A DNA stretch of 64,000 bases, from contig JANNJM010000072.1 of the NCBI GenBank assembly GCA_031395645.1, forward strand, positions 1 through 64,000, in the 5' to 3' direction. Of the stretch, positions 35,775 through 42,610 are shown in pieces (position 1 is the stretch's first letter; the number at the start of each line of letters is the position of its first letter). Under the pieces are notes generated by a model. The model did no database searches, was not told where the DNA came from, and saw only the letters and a list, made by a program, of their open reading frames with translations. Origin of the DNA: SHZI01 sp031395645. GTDB taxonomy: Bacteria > Pseudomonadota > Gammaproteobacteria > Steroidobacterales > GCA-2729495. Made by a program: the position numbers and the translations under genes.

Positions 35775-38585
35775 ATGCGCGCAAGTAGGGTCAGCAAGGT
35801 ACTAGCGGCTATTGGTCTCGCGTGTTTCTCGTTTATTGCTGAACTCCGCGCAGCGACACCCGAGCAACAGTTATTCATCCAGACCAATACGTTCGAAGTG
35901 GTGATGAAAAAGCCGGAGAAGGATCCACTGACCTACGAAAAGCCACTCCCTCTGGATCTTCTTCCTTACACCGAGCGCACGGATGTCTACCAATCGATCG
36001 GTACGGCCTTCGCTCTCGGCCATAACAGATACGTTACCGCCGCCCACGTTGTTCTGGTCGGCATCGACAGCCAGTTTGGCCCACCGGCGCTTCGACGCTC
36101 CGACGGCAAGGTTTTCTCGATCGATAGGATCCTGAACTTTTCTGAGCATCAGGACTTTGTGGTGTTCAGCCTAGTAAACGACCCCGCACCACTCGGGTTT
36201 GCGACCCATCGCGAACCGAAGATCGACGAGCCGGTGCTGGCGGTCGGTAACGCACTCGGCGACGGTATTGTCATTCGCGACGGCCAGTACACTTCCGCAA
36301 CTGCCGAAGAGCAGGACGGCCGCTGGAAGTGGATCCGTTTTTCGGCCGCCGCCTCACCAGGCAACAGCGGCGGACCACTTCTGGACCGGGAAGGGCGCGT
36401 CATCGGTGTCGTAATTGGCAAGTCGCCCAATGAAAACCTCAATTACTCGCTGCCCATCGCCGAGGTGCTTGACGCTCCCGATGGCAAGGCCCTTTTTGAC
36501 CAGCGGGACTTGAACGCCTTGCCGTACCTCCAAGGCACAGAAACCTACCGTTATCAGGACGGTTTTTCATTGCCTCTGGCCTGGAAAGGCTTTGCACTCG
36601 CCTACCAGACGGTCATCAACCGGCATGCCGAGCTGGCACGCAAGCAGTTGCTCACGACCTATGCCAGTACACTCTTTCCGAAGGGCAGCGGGGCCGAGTC
36701 GGTCTTGTACGCGCCCAACTTCAACCACTATCTCCCGCGGCTAATCGCTCAGGAGGAAGACAATAGCTGGAGTGCGGCATCGCCGGACTTTACCGAAACG
36801 GATCTGGGTGGCGACGGCTCAATCAGCGTCGGCTATGCATCGACCGTAGAGTTGATTCGTCTGAATCGCCCGCACGCTGCCGCGGACGATGCGTTCTACA
36901 GGGACTCGAAGGCATTCATGGACCTCGCCCTCAAGGGTCTGAGCCTGCGGCGTCCCGTCGGTGCTGATCTCGTTCGCGTCACCTCGCTCGGCGCGGCGCT
37001 CGAAGATTCGATTCATATTGATCACTACGGCCGAAGGTGGCAACAGCGTGCCTGGGTAGTGCCTTTTATGGACGTGTATGTGGAATGCCTTCTCCTTCCA
37101 ACGCCCGATGGCTACGCCGGCCTGGTCCAGTATGTCCCTTCCGGCAGGCGCTCCGCAGCCCGCGAGCTCGGACACTTGCTGGTGGATCAGATCGACGTCT
37201 CGTTGACCGGTACCCTCGCACAGTGGCGTGCTTACCTGGCCCGACGCGCACTGCTGCCGGCCGCATTCGATGACGTCATACTGAGCGACACCCCGCAATG
37301 GAGCCTGCAAACGAAGCGCTTCACCTTCAGCATACCGCCGAGTCTCCTCGCGCTGACCGACAAGAGTGTGCTTGGCGCAGTCATGGCGTTCGTGCCTGAC
37401 GGCTCGCACGTAGTCTGGGACCTTCAAGGGGTCTTTTGGCAACGAGACGAGCAGGGCAAGGCGTCCGTTGGGTTGCTTCGACGACTTCGGCCCCCAGCCT
37501 CTGCTAAGCGCGAACTTCGCTCGCTTTTCGAGGACATGCGCGTGCGCCGCACACCGTTCGATGGCGAGATGATTCGCGACAGTGCCAGCACCTATTCGGT
37601 ATCGATCATCGAGGATGTACCAGGCACCTCAGCTGGAATGGCCTCATCCGATCTCCTGTATCAAATTAGAGCGACGACTGACCGACCAGAAAGCCTTGGC
37701 AGTTCGGCGCAATTCCTTGGCCGCCTGGCGGCGGCAGTTCGCATTAGCGAAGCAGGTGTTGGCGAGGACATTGTGCCTGCGCAACCGCTGGCTGTCATGG
37801 AGACGAGCACCATCGATGCGTTCATCGAATCTGGACTCAAGCGTGCTGCAGTGGCAGACAGCGAATTTGGGCTGGACATCCGGGGTCGGGCGTTCAGTGA
37901 CGACTTCAAAGACCTCATGGCCTCTGCGCGGTCGCAGCTCGCCACACCCAGTGCTGACGGCGAGCAGATGGAAAAGGAAATGGGCAATCGATTTCAGATT
38001 CTCATGACCTACTGGCGCCTCGTGCCCGCCGTCAGGAACAACCGCGATCTGTGGGACAGCTACCTGGCCCGCAATCAGCGGTCTGGGGATAACTCCCACC
38101 GGCCAGAAGTAATCGCGCGCGAGAAGGCGCTTAAGGACAATCTCGCCGCCGGGGTGACCGAGGCGTCAGCTCTGCTCGCCCGTCAGCTCGTGGACGAATA
38201 CGTCAAGGAGCGCAATGAGCGCGGATTCACGAAGACGCTGACCGAGGTTGACTATCACTCCAGGGTCTCGCCCTGTCCAGACGGCGCTATGACTACCTCC
38301 GGATCGCTTGAACCGAAGATTGGTGTTGTGACGCGAACCCCAGACGAGTTCTATCCGCAGGCCAGCCGGCGCGAGGGCGTGGAAGGACGCGTCATTCTGT
38401 CGATCAGGGTCTCTGCCACAGGATGCCCCACGAAAGTCGCCGTCGCGGGCTCGTCCGGATCGGTGCTAATCGATGAAGCCGCACAGCGCTTCGCCGAGAC
38501 CATTGAGTATCTGCCCGCGGTAGATGGGGGTAAGGCGATTGAAGCTAACGCGCCATTGGCCGTGAATTTTCAGATTCGAGAATGA
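35775..38585 (+). CDS. Exported trypsin-like protease with TonB C-terminal domain
   Basis: 936 residues from ATG 35775, with AGGAG five bases upstream. The signal peptide (VLAAIGLACFSFIAELRA) is followed by a trypsin-2 type protease with triad His91 (VTAAHVV), Asp127 (HQDFVVF) and Ser198 (PGNSGGPLL). About 550 residues of unassigned sequence follow. The last 90 residues form a TonB C-terminal-like domain (FYPQASRREGVEGRVILSI, DEAAQRFAETIEYLPA). The combination suggests a periplasmic protease that also touches a TonB-dependent receptor or similar partner. No transmembrane TonB anchor is visible. It occupies most of the first island cassette. Confidence 0.8.
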   Translation: MRASRVSKVLAAIGLACFSFIAELRAATPEQQLFIQTNTFEVVMKKPEKDPLTYEKPLPLDLLPYTERTDVYQSIGTAFALGHNRYVTAAHVVLVGIDSQFGPPALRRSDGKVFSIDRILNFSEHQDFVVFSLVNDPAPLGFATHREPKIDEPVLAVGNALGDGIVIRDGQYTSATAEEQDGRWKWIRFSAAASPGNSGGPLLDREGRVIGVVIGKSPNENLNYSLPIAEVLDAPDGKALFDQRDLNALPYLQGTETYRYQDGFSLPLAWKGFALAYQTVINRHAELARKQLLTTYASTLFPKGSGAESVLYAPNFNHYLPRLIAQEEDNSWSAASPDFTETDLGGDGSISVGYASTVELIRLNRPHAAADDAFYRDSKAFMDLALKGLSLRRPVGADLVRVTSLGAALEDSIHIDHYGRRWQQRAWVVPFMDVYVECLLLPTPDGYAGLVQYVPSGRRSAARELGHLLVDQIDVSLTGTLAQWRAYLARRALLPAAFDDVILSDTPQWSLQTKRFTFSIPPSLLALTDKSVLGAVMAFVPDGSHVVWDLQGVFWQRDEQGKASVGLLRRLRPPASAKRELRSLFEDMRVRRTPFDGEMIRDSASTYSVSIIEDVPGTSAGMASSDLLYQIRATTDRPESLGSSAQFLGRLAAAVRISEAGVGEDIVPAQPLAVMETSTIDAFIESGLKRAAVADSEFGLDIRGRAFSDDFKDLMASARSQLATPSADGEQMEKEMGNRFQILMTYWRLVPAVRNNRDLWDSYLARNQRSGDNSHRPEVIAREKALKDNLAAGVTEASALLARQLVDEYVKERNERGFTKTLTEVDYHSRVSPCPDGAMTTSGSLEPKIGVVTRTPDEFYPQASRREGVEGRVILSIRVSATGCPTKVAVAGSSGSVLIDEAAQRFAETIEYLPAVDGGKAIEANAPLAVNFQIRE

Positions 38586-38655
38586 GCACTGCTTCGCCGC
38601 GGGCACCGGAATCAAGAGCACGATTGAGAGGGCTTCAGGTCCACTGCGCAGGCAT

Positions 38656-38681
38656 CCCGTCGGCCGATTCGCGCCGACGGG
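38656..38681. terminator. Hairpin after the protease gene
   Basis: Perfect 9-base arms cccgtcggc / gccgacggg with an 8-base loop, 70 bases after the stop. There is no T-run, so it is only a possible terminator. Confidence 0.4.
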
Positions 38682-38708
38682 GAACTTCAAGAACGAACTT
38701 GATTAAAA

Positions 38709-38760
38709 TGGCGCGCCCGGACGGATGAATCTGGGCACTGGGAAGCGACAGTGTCGCTCC
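38709..38760. repeat. att-like tRNA 3'-end scar 2 (best copy)
   Basis: tggcgcgcccggacggat (38709-38726) is identical to the 3' end of the tRNA-Arg gene (41764-41781). The flank gatgaatctgggcactgg is shared with scar 1, and a 15-base inverted repeat (agcgaca-g-tgtcgct, 38744-38758) follows. Confidence 0.8.
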
Positions 38761-38772
38761 AACCGCAACTCT

Positions 38773-39963
38773 CTACGCACGAGGCTCAGGCGCACTACGC
38801 GCTCTAGAACTTCCTCGCCGCCTCCAGCCTATCAGGCCGACAGCGAGCAGGGACAGTCCATCCACTGTGCCACCACCGCCGGACGTGTTTGAAGGAGTAA
38901 TGTTTGCCCGGAACGCTTCGTTGAAGCCATTCGGGTTTATCCCCCACCCGGCGACCCATTTACCGTCCGCAGAAATACCGGTGGCTTCTATCAGTGTCCA
39001 GCCAGCAAGGCCCGTGGCTCCGTTCGCCACCAGTACGTTCGTCAGTAGCTTTGCGCTCCCGCTTTTCATCCAGATGACAGCCTCTCGCGCGCCGGATACA
39101 TCTGCCATACGTCCCACCGTGACAGAGCCATCCGCCGAGACATCCCAAGGCAAGAAGCTTTTACCGTCGACCGGTGGGTCACCGAACGCAACCATGCCGC
39201 CACTGCTTGTCCAGCGAAAGGCCTGGGAGCCCGAGGCCACATCGGAGTATTCGACCACGATGGAACCGTCCGCCGAAACCGCAGTCGCGACGCTTCTGAT
39301 GGGGCCACCGGGCAATTCACCGAGTCCGACCATGCCGCCAGTGCTGGTCCACCGGAAGGCTTCCAGCCCCTGCAGGCTGTCCGAGAACGCAGACCCCACG
39401 ACCACTGACCCATCAGCAGAGACATCTTGCGGGAAGGTAGCGAAGCTGCCACCCGGCAGGTCGCCAAGCTCAACGAATCCCTCAGTGCTGGTCCACCGGA
39501 ATCCCTCTTCTGAACCTGATCCGTTGGGCAAAACGCCAACGACAGCTATGCCATCAGCGGAGACGGCGTCCGCCGCGCTACCGCCCTGCACCGGTGGATC
39601 AATGATTGCGAGCATGCCGCCCGCGCTAGTCCAGCGGAATGGTTGAAACCCTAAGATTCCCCCAAAATCGCTATTTCCAACCACGACTGAGCCATCGCCG
39701 GATACGCCACGGGCCGTGCTATAGGAAAGCCCGCCGGGGATATAACCAAGCCCGACCATGCCACCAGATTCTGTCCAGCGAAACGCCTCCATGCCGGAGG
39801 CAACGGCCGAATCACCCACAATCACCGAGCCGTCGGCGGATATGGCGTGAGGGTAGCTCTCACCGGTACCACCCGACAAATCGCCGAGTGGCGTGAAGCT
39901 GGCCGCTCCCGCCCAGCTTGGATAAAGAAGGAGGGCAACAAGACAATTCTTCAGGCTCCACAT
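38773..39963 (-). CDS. HAF-repeat exported protein with GlyGly-type tail
   Basis: 396 residues with signal peptide (SLKNCLVALLLYPSWAGA). Seven or so repeats of about 45 residues with the pattern AFRWTxxGGMVGLGxLPGG followed by AVSADGSVVVG are the extracellular HAF-family repeats, probably a beta-propeller. The C terminus is SGGGGTVDGLSLLAVGLIGW followed by RRR: Gly-rich linker, hydrophobic helix, Arg cluster, as in GlyGly-type sorting tails. It is the only intact gene of the second island cassette besides the LprI-like gene. A 17-bp palindrome lies about 32 bases before the ATG. Confidence 0.82.
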   Translation of the reverse strand: MWSLKNCLVALLLYPSWAGAASFTPLGDLSGGTGESYPHAISADGSVIVGDSAVASGMEAFRWTESGGMVGLGYIPGGLSYSTARGVSGDGSVVVGNSDFGGILGFQPFRWTSAGGMLAIIDPPVQGGSAADAVSADGIAVVGVLPNGSGSEEGFRWTSTEGFVELGDLPGGSFATFPQDVSADGSVVVGSAFSDSLQGLEAFRWTSTGGMVGLGELPGGPIRSVATAVSADGSIVVEYSDVASGSQAFRWTSSGGMVAFGDPPVDGKSFLPWDVSADGSVTVGRMADVSGAREAVIWMKSGSAKLLTNVLVANGATGLAGWTLIEATGISADGKWVAGWGINPNGFNEAFRANITPSNTSGGGGTVDGLSLLAVGLIGWRRRGSSRARSAPEPRA

Positions 39964-39994
39964 GCAACGATGGTCCGGCTTCAGGGGAACTTCT

Positions 39995-40011
39995 CGTGCA
40001 ATTATTGCACG
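39995..40011. promoter_or_regulatory. 17-bp palindrome between divergent genes
   Basis: Arms cgtgcaat / attgcacg around one base, in the 251-base gap between the HAF-repeat gene and the LprI-like gene. A dimeric regulator could bind here; none is encoded adjacent. Nothing else was seen in the gap. Confidence 0.45.
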
Positions 40012-40214
40012 GAGTCGTCAACTACTCGGACCACCCGCGTCGTACCCTGTCCTGCAGCCAATTATGTTGCCCGCCTGATCAACGGAGCCGGTCCTGGCCT
40101 ATGATCCAAGGTAGACCTAGACCGCTGCCAAGTACTGATTGACCCTGCCACGAAAGTTGTCGAAGTAATCGCACCTGGAGGACGCTTGGTCCTGGAAGCA
40201 CGAGAGGTCAAACC

Positions 40215-40745
40215 ATGAAGACCGCGCGCAGTGTGCTGGGTCTTGCCCTTTTTTTGGCAATATGTATCGCGAGTGCCAACAGGTCCGAGAGTGCCGACAG
40301 TGCCGACAGTGCCGACAGTGTCGACAATTCCGAGACCGACCAAATTGTAATCATCCCCCTGACCCCTGCAGCACTGGCGGGCGATTCGCCCTGCTTGCTG
40401 TGGGCCGAGACCATGGCAGAAATGGCACGGTGCGCCGTGGATCAGGCGTCCCAGGCCGCCGATCGGCTTGCGGAGGCCGTTGCGGCTTACCGCCATAGAC
40501 TCGCCGGAGAACAACTCGGTCTCTTCGATTCTTCTCAAGTTTCGTGGGAACGGTTTCGGGACGATGCCTGCAGGTTCCAGGCAAGTGGCATCGAGGGCGG
40601 ATCGCCTTACGATATGGTCCTCTCAAACTGCCTCAGGGACCTGAGCGAATTGCGGTATCAGGCAGTCGTGAAGCTATCCTCGTGCGAAGCGGGAGATCTG
40701 TCCTGCTTGCTCAGAGGTAATGCGCCGCCCACTTCGGTGGACTAG
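40215..40745 (+). CDS. Exported LprI-like (DUF1311) protein
   Basis: 176 residues. A signal peptide (SVLGLALFLAICIASA) is followed by four Ser-Ala/Val-Asp units encoded by a 9-base tandem repeat, then a Cys-containing helical domain. SSQVSWERFRDDACRFQ and GGSPYDMVLSNCLRDLSELR match the LprI-type lysozyme-inhibitor domain (W-x-x-F/Y-R-D-x-x-C ... GGS ... C-L). Known members inhibit lysozyme in the periplasm or cell wall; here the activity is inferred. ATG 40215. It is divergent from the HAF-repeat gene. Confidence 0.72.
   Translation: MKTARSVLGLALFLAICIASANRSESADSADSADSVDNSETDQIVIIPLTPAALAGDSPCLLWAETMAEMARCAVDQASQAADRLAEAVAAYRHRLAGEQLGLFDSSQVSWERFRDDACRFQASGIEGGSPYDMVLSNCLRDLSELRYQAVVKLSSCEAGDLSCLLRGNAPPTSVD
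40290..40325 (+). repeat. 9-bp tandem repeat, four units
   Basis: Units of agtgccgac (the last is agtgtcgac) keep the frame and encode Ser-Ala-Asp three times, then Ser-Val-Asp. In-frame length variation is likely. Confidence 0.85.
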
Positions 40746-40850
40746 CGACCCACTATTTAACCCAAACCGCGTCAGCCGTAAGCCCACCCAGTGCAGGCCC
40801 GAATACTAGTCAGTCCTGCTCGCCAAAACCACGTTGCCTTATTGATTCAA

Positions 40851-40900
40851 TTGCGCGCCAACAGAGATGAATCTGGGTACTGGGAAGCGATGGTTTCGCT
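40851..40900. repeat. att-like tRNA 3'-end scar 3 (degenerate)
   Basis: ttgcgcgcc (40851-40859) preceded by ttgatt, then gatgaatctgggtactgg (40866-40883; one change from scars 1 and 2), then an agcga...tcgct inverted repeat (40886-40900) at the same place as in scar 2. Confidence 0.7.
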
Positions 40901-40908
40901 GGGGAAAG

Positions 40909-41343
40909 TTACAGGACAATCTGAAAAACCACAATGAGGTCCAACTTCGCAACGCGGACTGGCTGTGGTTCAAATGTCCAATCACGAATGTAATCTAGGG
41001 CAGCCTGGTTAAGTTCGGGTGCCATGGAATACCCAACTCGGGCGCCGCTCACCGAGCCGTCAGTCTCCACGTCGAAGACGACCATCACTGACCCTCGAAC
41101 CTGATTCCGACGGGCGGCTTCCGGAAATAGAAGCGGCGGAATGTATGTGGGGACCGGCTTGCCCTCACTTCGCCACTCTTCCTGAATCTGAGCCAAGCCG
41201 TTGAATGCTCCCTCGTGCTCAGGGCAATGGCCGACGTCTGGGCAGACTTCGCTCGCGGCGCACCCTGCCAGTACCAACGCCATCAACAATTCCAAGCATC
41301 CCGATGACCGGAGGTATGTCAGCAGGCGATCGCCAAGCCCCAC
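40909..41343 (-). CDS. Lipoprotein with TonB C-terminal domain
   Basis: 144 residues, start GTG 41343. Lipobox LVLAGC follows a short hydrophobic stretch. The C-terminal half is TonB-like: PLLFPEAARRNQVRGSVMVVFDV, DGSVSGARVGYS, LNQAALDYIRDWTFEPQPV. Free TonB-C-domain lipoproteins are thought to act as structural or signalling modules rather than as full TonB, since the inner-membrane anchor and proline spacer are missing. It is the only intact gene of the third cassette, and its C-terminal domain type recurs in the island protease. Confidence 0.75.
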   Translation of the reverse strand: MGLGDRLLTYLRSSGCLELLMALVLAGCAASEVCPDVGHCPEHEGAFNGLAQIQEEWRSEGKPVPTYIPPLLFPEAARRNQVRGSVMVVFDVETDGSVSGARVGYSMAPELNQAALDYIRDWTFEPQPVRVAKLDLIVVFQIVL

Positions 41344-41631
41344 CGTTCTCGCCCTTCAGATAGATTGACGGCCAATTGCGACATGTGGCCTCGACGAGGA
41401 CCCGGCTTCAATTGCCATCTTACGATAGCTCATTGATTGCGGTGGTGCGCCATGTAGAACAAAGTCCTACACCCAAATTCCGAGGGGCTCTGCTTAGCGA
41501 ATGAGCAGGATACGAGCAGGGTTTCCCGCGGCGTAACCGTTGCTCGCCCCAGGAAGCTGCCTGCGTGCAAGACGCCGCAAGGCGCAGGGTGGAGTCCTAT
41601 TGATCGAAGCGTAAGTCGTCCCCCATGAATG

Positions 41632-41705
41632 TTATGCGGAGACCTTCCGCCGCATTACGCCGACCAGACCCAAGGCAGACCCGAACAGCCAGGCCGCAGC
41701 AGGTG
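41632..41705 (-). pseudogene. PEP-CTERM sorting-tail remnant
   Basis: Read on the minus strand, the stretch ends PAAAWLFGSALGLVGVMRRK then VSA and a stop. This is a canonical PEP-CTERM tail (proline-alanine, Trp-Leu-Phe-Gly-Ser helix, Arg-Arg-Lys). Upstream it runs straight into the IS-end-like repeat (41703-41754), so the body of the gene is gone. It implies that an exosortase-type system exists or existed in this lineage. The rest of the 420-base gap 41344-41763 holds the repeat and no other gene. Confidence 0.75.
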
Positions 41706-41763
41706 TAAACCATGCCTCCGGAATAAAACGTAAACCATGTGTCCGGTATGGACCCTGATTAAG
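41703..41763. repeat. IS-end-like repeat, right copy
   Basis: Second copy of the 33848-33909 repeat in the same orientation; a 37-base block (41718-41754) is identical. It abuts the tRNA-Arg gene through ctgattaag, just as the left copy abuts scar 1. Confidence 0.7.
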
Positions 41764-41840
41764 TGGCGCGCCCGGACGGATTCGAACCGCCGACCCCCTG
41801 GTTCGTAGCCAGGTGCTCTATCCAGCTGAGCTACGGGCGC
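41764..41840 (-). tRNA. tRNA-Arg (anticodon ACG)
   Basis: A 77-base cloverleaf on the minus strand: acceptor GCGCCCG pairs with CGGGCGC, D arm GCTCAGCTGGATAGAGC, anticodon stem CTGG...CCAG around loop CTACGAA (anticodon ACG), variable loop, T arm GGCGGTTCGAATCCGTC and an encoded CCA. Its 3' end faces the accessory region and is copied in the att-like scars at 33910, 38709 and 40851. Confidence 0.95.
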
Positions 41841-41863
41841 GTTGGTTCTGTGGCGTAACGTGG

Positions 41864-41882
41864 ATAGCGGGCGGGAATTATA
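41864..41882 (-). promoter_or_regulatory. -10 box and GC-rich discriminator of tRNA-Arg
   Basis: A perfect TATAAT on the minus strand (41877-41882) is followed by a GC-rich stretch (TCCCGCCCGC). GC-rich discriminators are typical of stringently controlled stable-RNA promoters. The -35 element is not clear. Confidence 0.5.
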
Positions 41883-41931
41883 GGCAATCTAAGGGGGATG
41901 GGAAGCGGTAGAGTAGGGTCAAGTTGAAAAA

Positions 41932-41954
41932 GTCGCGCCTGAAGGCGCTCCTAC
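41932..41954 (+). repeat. REP-like palindrome
   Basis: gtcgcgcctgaagg followed by cgctcctac. It is the complete form of the REP-like repeat, ending directly before the GGGGAG ribosome site of the CDGSH gene. Confidence 0.7.
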
Positions 41955-41968
41955 GGGGAGAAAAATCC

Positions 41969-42610
41969 ATGGCACCCAAGGTTGAAGAAGTCCGCGGCAA
42001 ACGGTCCGTCATCCGGTTTGAAGCGGGGAAATGCATCCATTCCCGCCACTGTGTCCTCGACCGGCCGGACGTTTTCGTCCCCAACGTCCAGGGCGAGTGG
42101 CTGCATCCGGACCGGGCCACCCCCGGGGAAATCGCCGAACTCGCCCACAACTGCCCGTCCGGCGCCATTCAATATGATGACCTCGACGGCGGTGCCGGCG
42201 AAACCGGTCCGCTCGTCAATACAGTTCGTGTGCTGGAAAACGGACCGCTGGCCTTTCACGCCCCCCTGCAGATCGGGGGCGAGCCCGGCGGCTTTCGGGC
42301 CACTCTGTGCCGGTGTGGGGCCTCGAAGAACAAACCCTACTGCGATGGCAGCCATGTTGCTGCCGGCTTTGCCGCCACGGGCGAACCGCCGACGCAGGAG
42401 TCGAAGGCGCTGGCCGTGCGCAACGGACCGCTGGCCCTCACGCCGCTGAAGGACGGCCCGCTCAAGGCCAAGGGGCCGCTCGAGATCGTCAGCGGCACGG
42501 GTCGCACCCTCAACAAGGTGGAGGAAAGTTTCCTCTGCCGGTGCGGGGCCTCGAAGAACAAACCCTATTGCGACGGCAGCCACAAGGCGATTGGCTTTAC
42601 GGCCCCGTGA
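41969..42610 (+). CDS. Fe-S protein: 4Fe-4S mono-cluster domain plus two CDGSH domains
   Basis: 213 residues from ATG 41969, with GGGGAG eight bases upstream. The N-terminal part (RFEAGKCIHSRHCVLDRPDVF and AHNCPSGAI) matches the short divergent 4Fe-4S domain often fused to CDGSH proteins. Two CDGSH motifs follow, both CRCGASKNKPYCDGSH, each binding a 2Fe-2S cluster with three Cys and one His. It probably transfers electrons or clusters in the cytoplasm. The stop overlaps the antiporter start (GTGA), so the two genes are coupled. Confidence 0.9.
   Translation: MAPKVEEVRGKRSVIRFEAGKCIHSRHCVLDRPDVFVPNVQGEWLHPDRATPGEIAELAHNCPSGAIQYDDLDGGAGETGPLVNTVRVLENGPLAFHAPLQIGGEPGGFRATLCRCGASKNKPYCDGSHVAAGFAATGEPPTQESKALAVRNGPLALTPLKDGPLKAKGPLEIVSGTGRTLNKVEESFLCRCGASKNKPYCDGSHKAIGFTAP

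Noticed and set aside
40290..40325. CRISPR-like repeat
   Set aside because: The units are 9 bases, contiguous and in frame within a gene; there are no spacers.
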